53,965 bases of DNA. Origin: Clostridiales bacterium (GTDB lineage Bacteria > Bacillota > Clostridia > Lachnospirales > Lachnospiraceae). Numbering within the stretch: the stretch's first letter is position 1; each line of letters begins with the position of its first letter. The position numbers and the translations under genes were made by a program. Where the stretch lies: contig QAKV01000004.1 in the NCBI GenBank assembly GCA_003343625.1, forward strand, positions 1 through 53,965, read 5' to 3'. Positions 8,734 through 15,670 of this stretch are shown one piece after another. The notes beneath the pieces are model-generated. The model was not told the DNA's origin, did not search any database, and saw only the letters and a list, made by a program, of their open reading frames with translations.

Positions 8734-8877
8734 TTAACTCATAGGACATGACATCTCTGCCAGCAGCACTTCCGCATCCGGGAGATACTTTGGCGCTTTC
8801 CGTCCGAGAATATCCCGCAGCTCCTCAATATTGCGGTCACACAAGATTTCTTTATCTCTGCTTATATTATATCCCAT
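8734..8877 (-). CDS. Short unidentified ORF or remnant (47 codons)
   Basis: MGYNISRDKEILCDRNIEEL to EMSCPMS, ending at 8734. I do not recognise it. There is no clear ribosome site, and TATAAT-like bases lie right at its start, so it may be a fragment of a lost gene. It fills the gap between thioredoxin reductase and the truncated regulator and looks AT-richer than trxB, which suggests that it belongs to the inserted material. Confidence 0.25.
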   Translation of the reverse strand: MGYNISRDKEILCDRNIEELRDILGRKAPKYLPDAEVLLAEMSCPMS

Positions 8878-8915
8878 GCGCCGGGGAAAGCCCGTTTCGG
8901 GATCCGCTGCCCCGG

Positions 8916-9830
8916 TCATTTTCCGTCCAGGAAATATTCCTGCACGGAAGCAACGGCGTTTGCCCCGTCCGCCACCGCCGTGATCACCTGTCTCAGTTTC
9001 TTGGTTCGCACGTCCCCGGCCGCAAAAATCCCCGGCACGCTGGTGACGCAATCCTCCCCGGCTTCCAGCCAGCCGTTCGGATCCGCTTTCACCGTCCCGA
9101 CGAAAGCGCCGGAATTGGGCGCGATTCCGACAGCGATGAACACGCCGTCCACCGAAAGTTCCCGGTCTGCATTCTCCTTCTGATCGCGCAGCGAAATCCC
9201 TGTAACCGCGTCTTCGCCCAAAATATCGTTCACCGTGCAGTTCCACACCATCTCCACGTTCGGAAGGGCAAACAGCTGATCCTGCAGGCTCTTCGCCGCC
9301 CGCAGCTCATCCCTTCTGTGCACCACATACACCTTCCTGCATCCCCTGGCCAGGAATATGGCGTCTTCCACGGCCACGTCGCCGCCGCCGATCACGGCCA
9401 CTGTCCTGTCCCTGAAAAAAGCGCCGTCGCAGGTGGCACAGTAGGAAATTCCCATCCCGGAAAGCCGCTCCTCCCCGGGAACGCCCAGCTTTCTGTGGGT
9501 CGCCCCGGAAGCGATGATCACCGCCTTCGCCTCGAATTCCCCTTCCGAAGTCTTCACAATTTTCCGATCCTTCCCGTTTTCGAGGCCGGTGACTTCCGCC
9601 TCCTGAAACTGCGCGCCCAGCTTTTCCGCGTGCTCCCTGAACTGCATCCCCATATCGAAGCCGCTGATTCCGGGCAGCCCCAGATAATTGTCCACCTCAT
9701 AGGTATTTAAAATCTGCCCTCCGCTCATGGGCGCCTGTTCCAATACCAGGGTGGAAAAACCGGCCCTCTTTCCGTATACAGCAGCGCCAAGCCCCGCCGG
9801 CCCGGAGCCGATGATGATCAGATCGTACAT
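8916..9830 (-). CDS. trxB: Thioredoxin-disulfide reductase
   Basis: 304 residues, the usual length for bacterial low-Mr thioredoxin reductase. The N terminus has the FAD-binding GSGPAG; the redox-active disulfide motif CATCDG is near residue 134; the NADPH-binding GGGDVAVEDAIFLA follows; and the FAD-closing motif IFAAGDVRTKKLRQVITAVADGA is near the C terminus. It passes electrons from NADPH through FAD to thioredoxin in the cytoplasm. No thioredoxin gene is adjacent. GGAGG lies about 10 nt before the ATG. It is monocistronic, with a strong promoter at 9887-9915. Confidence 0.96.
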   Translation of the reverse strand: MYDLIIIGSGPAGLGAAVYGKRAGFSTLVLEQAPMSGGQILNTYEVDNYLGLPGISGFDMGMQFREHAEKLGAQFQEAEVTGLENGKDRKIVKTSEGEFEAKAVIIASGATHRKLGVPGEERLSGMGISYCATCDGAFFRDRTVAVIGGGDVAVEDAIFLARGCRKVYVVHRRDELRAAKSLQDQLFALPNVEMVWNCTVNDILGEDAVTGISLRDQKENADRELSVDGVFIAVGIAPNSGAFVGTVKADPNGWLEAGEDCVTSVPGIFAAGDVRTKKLRQVITAVADGANAVASVQEYFLDGK

Positions 9831-9886
9831 CGTTCGCTTCCTCCTTTTTCACCGCTTTTCCTTAAGCATTCCGCTTTCTGCTATCC

Positions 9887-9915
9887 AGTATACGAAAAAG
9901 GCTTTCCTTCGTCAA
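9887..9915 (-). promoter_or_regulatory. Promoter of trxB
   Basis: On the minus strand TTGACG (9910-9915), a 17-nt spacer and TATACT (9887-9892), about 55 nt before the trxB start. Confidence 0.85.
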
Positions 9916-9988
9916 CGATCTTGCATGCCATGCCTTTCGGCGCCTTCCTGAAACGGAAGCTGCGGGGCTGATTTTCTCCCGCAGGCTG

Positions 9989-10017
9989 TGTACATTTTCC
10001 GCTTCCGATGCTATAAT
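9989..10017 (+). promoter_or_regulatory. Promoter of the leader ORF/SDR unit
   Basis: TGTACA (9989-9994), a 17-nt spacer and TATAAT (10012-10017), in the 321-nt gap between trxB and the SDR gene. It is followed closely by AAGGAGG and a short ORF. Confidence 0.7.
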
Positions 10018-10040
10018 GGGCCGGACGAAGGAGGTTTTTA

Positions 10041-10076
10041 GTGTGAAAAGTAAGCCTGATAGCTTATTTTTCACAC
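10041..10076 (+). other. Hairpin over the leader ORF start
   Basis: GTGTGAAAAGTAAG is complementary to CTTATTTTTCACAC with one mismatch and an 8-nt loop. The left arm contains the GTG start of the leader ORF, so the fold would hide that start. Confidence 0.6.
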
Positions 10077-10105
10077 GGCTGTTTGTGCCGGAGCGCCACA
10101 AATAG
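10043..10105 (+). CDS. Putative 20-residue leader peptide ahead of the SDR
   Basis: A GTG at 10043, preceded by GAAGGAGG, opens MKSKPDSLFFTRLFVPERHK, which stops at the TAG 10103-10105, 46 nt before the SDR start. The first half runs through the hairpin at 10041-10076, and its CCG-GAG-CGC codons form the left arm of a second inverted repeat (10088-10138). The position suggests a translated leader that controls folding ahead of the SDR ribosome site. Coding status is inferred from the ribosome site and position only. Confidence 0.45.
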   Translation: MKSKPDSLFFTRLFVPERHK

Positions 10106-10138
10106 CTATGATGGTACGCCCCGTCGCTGACGCTCCGG
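10088..10138 (+). other. Inverted repeat next to the SDR ribosome site
   Basis: CCGGAGCG (10088-10095) and CGCTCCGG (10131-10138) are perfect complements 35 nt apart. The right arm ends 3 nt before the GGAGG used by the SDR gene. Confidence 0.5.
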
Positions 10139-10151
10139 AATGGAGGTTCCT

Positions 10152-10874
10152 ATGGAACGCAAAACAGCTCTTATCACCGGCGCTTCCCGGGGAATCGGCC
10201 GCGCCATCGCGCGCGCGTTCGCCGCTGCCGGATATGATCTCATCCTCACCTGCCTGCGCTCGGAGGACGCCCTGCAGCAGCTTTGCAGGAATCTCGCCGC
10301 AGATTGCGGGATCCGGGCCGTCCCCTTTTGCGGCGACATCGGCGACTTCGAAACCGTGCGGTCTCTCTTTTCACGGATTCGCCGTCTGGATGTGCTCGTC
10401 AACAACGCGGGGATCTCCCATGTCGGGCTGCTCTCCGATATGACTCCGGAAGAATGGCGCAGGATCATGGCTACCAACCTGGACGGCTGCTTTTACACCT
10501 GTAAGCTGGCCGTTCCCCTCATGGTTCACGAAAAGCGGGGAAAAATCCTCAATATCTCCTCCATCTGGGGAAATGCGGGCGCCTCCATGGAAACCGCCTA
10601 TTCCGCCTCCAAAGGCGCGGTCAACAGCCTGACAAAAGCGCTGGCAAAAGAGCTGGCTCCCAGCAATATCCAGGTCAACGCCATCGCCTGTGGGGTCATC
10701 GATACGGACATGAACCGCTGCTTTTCCAAGGAGGAAATGCAGGCGCTGATCGACGAAATCCCGGCTGACCGGCTGGGAACCCCGGAAGAAGTCGCCCTCC
10801 TGGCCCTGCAGCTGGCTCAGTCCCCCGCCTATCTGACGGGACAGGTCATCACCCTGGACGGGGGATTTCTGTAG
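10152..10874 (+). CDS. SDR-family oxidoreductase, FabG-like
   Basis: 240 residues. An ATG at 10140 is also in frame, but the ATG at 10152 has GGAGG 5 nt ahead and is preferred. The protein has the classical short-chain dehydrogenase marks: TGASRGIG for NAD(P) binding, a DVLVNNAG segment, an ISSIWG serine, YSASK with the catalytic Tyr and Lys, and the C-terminal GQVITLDGGF. It resembles 3-oxoacyl-ACP reductases, which reduce 3-ketoacyl-ACP with NADPH. No fatty-acid genes are nearby, so another carbonyl substrate is possible. It is preceded by a leader ORF and hairpins. Confidence 0.88.
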   Translation: MERKTALITGASRGIGRAIARAFAAAGYDLILTCLRSEDALQQLCRNLAADCGIRAVPFCGDIGDFETVRSLFSRIRRLDVLVNNAGISHVGLLSDMTPEEWRRIMATNLDGCFYTCKLAVPLMVHEKRGKILNISSIWGNAGASMETAYSASKGAVNSLTKALAKELAPSNIQVNAIACGVIDTDMNRCFSKEEMQALIDEIPADRLGTPEEVALLALQLAQSPAYLTGQVITLDGGFL

Positions 10875-10897
10875 ACCGGCTTCGCTCCGGGAAAAGC

Positions 10898-11305
10898 CTA
10901 CTTTCTCCCGAGCCCTTTGGGGAAGGGTTTTTGATCCCGCTTTTGCTGCATAGCTTGCCGCTTGATGAGGATCTTCTTCAGAAAGTATACGATATACCCC
11001 GTCTCCAGGTAATTCATCTCCAGCGACCAGGTAATCTGATTCAGATAGAGGAGTTCGGACAGGAGATATAATACCACCACCACAGCCGGAATATAGACGC
11101 CGTATTTCGGTATATAATTGGAATGCCAGCCCACGATGGCAGCGAAAATCTGGTTGATCAAAAGCATCAGCAGCAGACTTCCTCCCGCCTGTATGTTTTC
11201 CGGCGCATACTGAAGCGCGAAGGGCGCCAGATAAAAGAGCACCGCAACGCCCCCCGCGAAAAACGCCAGTCTCTTCCAGTTGTTCTTTTTCAGTTTCGGT
11301 TCCAT
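10898..11305 (-). CDS. Small membrane protein, unknown
   Basis: 135 residues from the ATG at 11305 (an in-frame GTG at 11314 is the alternative). Three to four hydrophobic segments are visible: LAFFAGGVAVLFYLAPFAL, GSLLLMLLINQIFAAIVGW, YIPAVVVVLYLLSELLYL, and a weaker one near YIVYFLKKILI. The C-terminal tail is basic (KRQAMQQKRDQKPFPKGLGRK). I do not recognise the family. It follows the M15 peptidase by about 50 nt on the same strand and may be co-transcribed. Confidence 0.6.
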   Translation of the reverse strand: MEPKLKKNNWKRLAFFAGGVAVLFYLAPFALQYAPENIQAGGSLLLMLLINQIFAAIVGWHSNYIPKYGVYIPAVVVVLYLLSELLYLNQITWSLEMNYLETGYIVYFLKKILIKRQAMQQKRDQKPFPKGLGRK

Positions 11306-11355
11306 GTTCCTCACCCCCGCCCTATAGGCGGCCCTTTCTTCTGAATGTCACTTTG

Positions 11356-11976
11356 TCACGGTTCGGGAATCCTTTTTTCGAAATGCTGATAGTCCCTGAC
11401 CGTCTTCCATCCGCCGCCCCATTCGAAGCCGTATCGGCAAAACAGGCGGCAGCACAGATCTTCTTCCCAGATCTTATGCGGGAAATCGGCGGTTCTGTCC
11501 GCATAAACCTTCGCTTCTTCCGGCTCCGTCGACACCGTATCCCCTACGGTTTTCACATAAGGATTATACAACGGATTGATGTCCACTGCCAGCCCCATAC
11601 TGTGTTTTGACAGCTTTTGGGATCCGGAAATGGTTCTGAAATGAAAACAGGATGTATTGTTGTCCCGCATGGAAGCCGCATCGTCCCCGCCGTAATCGTC
11701 GATCAGCCGGATTTTTTCAATCGGATATCCGGCCTGATACAGTTTCTGAAAGATTTCCAGCAGGTCGTCCGCGATCCGTTCCGCGGCTACCATTTCCCCC
11801 GTCCTGGGCCTGCCGTCAAATCCGATATGGGACACCTTCAGGTAGCGAAGCTCTTCCCTGGATACCGGGCATCCCTCCCTCCAGGACGTTCCCCTCATCC
11901 GTTTGAATACTTCATCCGGAATTCTTTCCGCATAAAACTCCGGAAGGAAATCCTCTTCCATCCCTTTTTCAATCAA
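11356..11976 (-). CDS. M15-family peptidase (peptidoglycan peptidase-like)
   Basis: 206 residues from a TTG at 11976 with GGGGAG ahead (an ATG at 11961 is the alternative). The zinc-ligand pattern of M15 enzymes is present: SKHSMGLAVDINP near residue 125 (His and Asp) and DYQHFE near the end (His). Such enzymes cut D-Ala or L-Ala-D-Glu bonds of cell-wall peptides. No signal peptide or membrane anchor is visible, which is unusual for a wall enzyme, so the true N terminus or the place of action is unsure. It follows the YfcC-type transporter by 36 nt, so wall-peptide recycling is a reasonable guess. Confidence 0.8.
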   Translation of the reverse strand: MIEKGMEEDFLPEFYAERIPDEVFKRMRGTSWREGCPVSREELRYLKVSHIGFDGRPRTGEMVAAERIADDLLEIFQKLYQAGYPIEKIRLIDDYGGDDAASMRDNNTSCFHFRTISGSQKLSKHSMGLAVDINPLYNPYVKTVGDTVSTEPEEAKVYADRTADFPHKIWEEDLCCRLFCRYGFEWGGGWKTVRDYQHFEKRIPEP

Positions 11977-12012
11977 GCGCAGTCTCCCCGGCCCGTTTCA
12001 AGCGCCGTTTTC

Positions 12013-13458
12013 TTAAAAATATGAAGCGATATACAGGATCATTCCTGTCACCGCCAGAATGGCAAGCTGGATTTTGAGGCTCCACCGGATCCATGTTCCG
12101 TAGCCGACTCCCGCCAGCCCCAGGCTGATCAGGATCACCGGATTCGTGAAAAAAAAGACGTTGGAAAATCCATCGCCAAACGCGAAGGCCAGCACGCCCA
12201 GCTGGCGGGAAATCCCGCAGAAATCCGCCACAGGACAGATCAGGGGCATCATGAGAAAGGCTTTCGCAGACCCTGATGAAATGAAGAAGTCCATGACCAT
12301 CACGAAAGCATATAAAAGCAGCACTGCGGCGCCGGCAGGCATCCTTTCGATGAAGGAGGACACCGCGTACAGGATCGTGTCCAAAATCCTGGCCTCTGTC
12401 AGCGTATAGCGGACGCTCCCCGCCATCAGGATCAGCAAAACGGCAGGCAAAAGGCTCACCGCTCCGTCCCTGAAATAGCGGCCGATCTGTCCCCACTCCA
12501 TCCTGCAGGCCCTGACAGCGCACAGGCCCGCTGTCAGAAAGAGAACTGCGATCATGGGCATCAGTATGCCCTGCAGAAAAGGCAGGAATCCGGAGGCAAA
12601 GATCAGCAGGATCCCCGCTCCGAGGATGCCGATAAACCGTTTCAATCCCCGGCTCTTGTCCGGCTGGGGCACGAATTCCGAAAGGGACTGCCGCTGTTGC
12701 GCTTTTTGCCCATACAGGAGGGATTTTTCCGGATGAACCTCGATTCTTTTTGCATAGCGGATCAGGAAAAAAGCCAGGCAGGCATAAATGGCCAAAAAGG
12801 AGAAGATCCTCAGCGGTGCGCCCGAAAACATGGGAAGGCCGGCCAGCTGCTGAGCCACCCCCACCGTGAACGGATTACAGATCCCCGTGGCGAATCCGCA
12901 GCCGATGGCCAGGACGCTCATCCCCAGCCCCGTCAACGCATCCCACCCCATGGATACCGCCAGGGCCACCGCGATGGGAACTAACGGCACGCTCTCCTCG
13001 AAGGAACCCACGAAGGAGCCCATGCACATGAAAAACAAGGTAACGACCAAAAGCATCCTATACTTTTTGGTTTCATATCTGTGCCGGATGGCCTGAAGCA
13101 TATAGTACATCAGCCCGCTTTTATCCATGCAGTGGAAAATCCCTCCGATTACCAGCAGGAAGGCCAAGATCGCGATCACGGTTCCGCCGCCTTCCGCGCC
13201 CAGCATCAGCACCGGAGACAGCAGCCATTTCCAGAAGGGAATCCCTCCTTCTGCAGGGGCATAGGTCCCCGGAAGCACCTGCTGCTGCCCGTCGGCCTCC
13301 ACCCTCTGATACTCCCCTCCGGGGATGAAAAACGTGGCGACATAAGTCAGCACCATCAGGAAGAACAACATCGCCAGCGCTGTCGCAAAAGACTTTATGC
13401 TGATGCTGACGCCATTGACCTGCCCGCCCGCTTCACTGGATTCCCTCTTCTTTTCCAT
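12013..13458 (-). CDS. YfcC-family membrane transporter
   Basis: 481 residues from the ATG at 13458 (GGAGG ahead). The frame is open upstream to 13569 but without a ribosome site. There are about 12 hydrophobic segments. The N-terminal LTYVATFFIPGGEYQR and GGIFHCMDKSGLMYYMLQAI parts and the GSGSAK-like C-terminal loop (FFISSGSAKAFLMMPLICPVADF) fit the YfcC/C4-dicarboxylate anaerobic carrier-like superfamily, whose members are annotated as dicarboxylate or amino-acid/peptide transporters. The substrate cannot be read. It is upstream of the M15 peptidase on the same strand, suggesting peptide or amino-acid traffic. Confidence 0.82.
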   Translation of the reverse strand: MEKKRESSEAGGQVNGVSISIKSFATALAMLFFLMVLTYVATFFIPGGEYQRVEADGQQQVLPGTYAPAEGGIPFWKWLLSPVLMLGAEGGGTVIAILAFLLVIGGIFHCMDKSGLMYYMLQAIRHRYETKKYRMLLVVTLFFMCMGSFVGSFEESVPLVPIAVALAVSMGWDALTGLGMSVLAIGCGFATGICNPFTVGVAQQLAGLPMFSGAPLRIFSFLAIYACLAFFLIRYAKRIEVHPEKSLLYGQKAQQRQSLSEFVPQPDKSRGLKRFIGILGAGILLIFASGFLPFLQGILMPMIAVLFLTAGLCAVRACRMEWGQIGRYFRDGAVSLLPAVLLILMAGSVRYTLTEARILDTILYAVSSFIERMPAGAAVLLLYAFVMVMDFFISSGSAKAFLMMPLICPVADFCGISRQLGVLAFAFGDGFSNVFFFTNPVILISLGLAGVGYGTWIRWSLKIQLAILAVTGMILYIASYF

Positions 13459-13496
13459 TTTTCCTCCATTCCGAAGCATTTTACGCTGAGGAACGC

Positions 13497-13519
13497 GCGC
13501 CGAATCTTCAATTCGGCGC
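13497..13519. other. Perfect 9-bp hairpin between ABC exporter and YfcC genes
   Basis: GCGCCGAAT-CTTCA-ATTCGGCGC. On the minus strand it lies about 60 nt after the ABC gene stop and 39 nt before the YfcC start, with no T tract behind it. It could stabilise or attenuate the message between the two genes. Confidence 0.5.
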
Positions 13520-13578
13520 TGCGATAACAGGATTTGTGCCGAAGCGGCATAAACCCGATCTCCCCTCACCCTGCGGGA

Positions 13579-15423
13579 TTATGACTGCAGGGATTTGAGC
13601 TCATAAAAGTAGCCCTTCTTTTCCATCAGTTCTTCATAGGAACCGATTTCCACAATGTGCCCTTCCTTCATCACCGCGATCCGATCCGCGTTCTGGATGG
13701 TGGATAACCGATGCGCCACCAGGAAGGTGGTGCAGTTTTTCATCATCTCGTTGGTGGCCTCCTGTACTTTTTTCTCGGAAACGGAATCCAACGCGCTGGT
13801 GGCCTCGTCGAAAACGATGATCTTAGGCTTGCGGATCAGAGCTCTGGCGATGGAAATACGCTGCCTCTGACCTCCGGAGAGCTTATCTCCGTGCTCCCCC
13901 AGCTGAGTATGAAGCCCTTCGGGCAGTTTTTCCACCAGATCCTCCAGCCCCACCTTGCGGATCACTTCCCAGACATCCGCCTCGGATACGTCCTTGAGGC
14001 CATAGGCGATGTTATCGATAATGGTGCCTGAAAACAGGATCGTATTCTGGGGCACCACAGCGATCTGATGGCGGTATTCGTTTAAATCCAGGTTGACCAT
14101 ATTGATCCGGTCGATGAGTATTTTCCCGTTCACCGGCGGAATGAACCCGATGAGCAGATTCAGCACTGTGGACTTGCCCGCTCCGGAGTCCCCTACGAAA
14201 GCGATGCTCTCTCCCGGTTCGACCTTCAGGGAAAAATCTTTGAGAACCCATTTCTCGCTGTCCGGATATTTGAAATCCACATTGACGAACTCCACGCCGC
14301 CCTTAAGCTCGCCCAGGGGAACGATGGAGTTGTTCTGCTCCACCTTCGTCTCTCCCATGATGTCCCCGATGGACTTCACGGATTCCAGCCCTTTGCTGAT
14401 CTGCGGATAGATGTTGATCAGGGTGGAAATCTGGCTCACCAGGGAGCCGAAGTAGGTCTGATAGAGCACCACTTCGCCCACGCTGATCTCCCCCTTGCAG
14501 GCCAGATAAGCCGTGAATGCTAGGCAGATGACCTGGAACGCCTGAAAGACTACCCAGTTGACCGCTCCGAACAGAGCGTTGATCAGATCCAGGCTGTAGC
14601 CCCTGTTGACGATCCGATTCAGGTAGGTATTCATCTTGCTGATTTCCACTTCCTGCAGGCCATGTGCCCGCGCCACCGGAATCATTTCCAGCATCTCCGC
14701 CACAGCGCCCTGAGTATGCTCCACCTCATCCCGGAATTCCCGGTTCTTCTCCGTGATCGGACGGCGGAAGGCGCGCATGGTCAGCACGGCGAAAGGAACC
14801 ACCACCACGAAAAACAGGAACACTACCGGACTCTTTTGCAGCGTAATGACCACTACCACCGAAATATCCAGCACGAAGAAGAACAGCGTGCGGAATACCT
14901 GGTTGAGCAGCTCCGTCACGTTCTCCACGTCCCGCATGATTTTGGACTGCAGGCGGCCCGACTGCACTTCCTTATGGAACATGATGGACAGCTGCTGAAG
15001 CTTTCTCACCATGGCGTTGCGCAGGGATCCTTCGATTCCCCGGTTGACGCCCGCGTATTCCCGCGTGGCCAGATAATTGGTTCCAGCGTTCTGAATGATG
15101 AACACCAGCGCGATCAGGAGGTTGAACAGGATGATCTCCACCGCATCGGCGCTGCGGTTTGTGGCCGCGTTGATGATGTTGGAGGTGACGATGGGAATCA
15201 CCCATACCGGGGAACGCTGTAGCACCAGATAAGCGCAGGCTTTCAGCAGCTTCGCCTGCGTTCCCTTATAGAAACTGAACAAAATTTTCACCGGATGGTT
15301 CCGGTTTCTGGAATAAGTCTGCAAATACTCCTCAAACCGCTCCAGACCTTCTTCCGGCACTCTCCGCCGATCCGCCCACCGGACTTTGTTCTTTTTCGGC
15401 TTTCCTTCCGCTTTTTCCGCCAT
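13579..15423 (-). CDS. ABC transporter, fused permease and ATPase (exporter type)
   Basis: 614 residues. An N-terminal membrane domain of about 320 residues (six expected helices, e.g. NLLIALVFIIQNAGTNYL, FFFVLDISVVVVITL, VVFLFFVVVVPFAVLTM) is followed by a nucleotide-binding domain. That domain has Walker A GDSGAGKST near residue 417, signature LSGGQRQ, Walker B KIIVFDEATSALD and the switch His in VAHRLST. It belongs to the MsbA/BmrA/LmrA-like half-transporters that work as dimers. The exported substrate is unknown. The highly charged first 30 residues (KPKKNKVRWADRRR) are cytoplasmic. A good promoter lies at 15489-15517. Confidence 0.93.
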   Translation of the reverse strand: MAEKAEGKPKKNKVRWADRRRVPEEGLERFEEYLQTYSRNRNHPVKILFSFYKGTQAKLLKACAYLVLQRSPVWVIPIVTSNIINAATNRSADAVEIILFNLLIALVFIIQNAGTNYLATREYAGVNRGIEGSLRNAMVRKLQQLSIMFHKEVQSGRLQSKIMRDVENVTELLNQVFRTLFFFVLDISVVVVITLQKSPVVFLFFVVVVPFAVLTMRAFRRPITEKNREFRDEVEHTQGAVAEMLEMIPVARAHGLQEVEISKMNTYLNRIVNRGYSLDLINALFGAVNWVVFQAFQVICLAFTAYLACKGEISVGEVVLYQTYFGSLVSQISTLINIYPQISKGLESVKSIGDIMGETKVEQNNSIVPLGELKGGVEFVNVDFKYPDSEKWVLKDFSLKVEPGESIAFVGDSGAGKSTVLNLLIGFIPPVNGKILIDRINMVNLDLNEYRHQIAVVPQNTILFSGTIIDNIAYGLKDVSEADVWEVIRKVGLEDLVEKLPEGLHTQLGEHGDKLSGGQRQRISIARALIRKPKIIVFDEATSALDSVSEKKVQEATNEMMKNCTTFLVAHRLSTIQNADRIAVMKEGHIVEIGSYEELMEKKGYFYELKSLQS

Positions 15424-15488
15424 GTTGACCTCCGTTCCAAAACGCCGTTTTGCTCGGTTTTTATTCTGTATGATTTTGTCCTTTCAAG

Positions 15489-15517
15489 ATTATATAACCG
15501 GTTCCGCGAAAACACAA
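15489..15517 (-). promoter_or_regulatory. Promoter of the ABC exporter gene
   Basis: Minus strand TTGTGT (15512-15517), 17-nt spacer, TATAAT (15489-15494), 66 nt before the start codon. Confidence 0.75.
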
Positions 15518-15567
15518 TCTCTGATTTTTACAAGTTTAAGGGAACCCATCGGCCCGGTTTCCCGCCG

Positions 15568-15596
15568 TTGACAAACGGGATGCGGTTTGTTACGCT
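15568..15596 (+). promoter_or_regulatory. Possible promoter of the 859-residue protein gene
   Basis: A perfect TTGACA (15568-15573) with a 17-nt spacer to TACGCT (15591-15596), which is a poor -10. It lies 75 nt before the start codon. Confidence 0.5.
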
Positions 15597-15670
15597 GATT
15601 TTACATACTGCGGCTTCTTCCCGGAACGGCAGGCAGGGCCGCACAGATCGAGAAGAACAGGAGATTTCCC

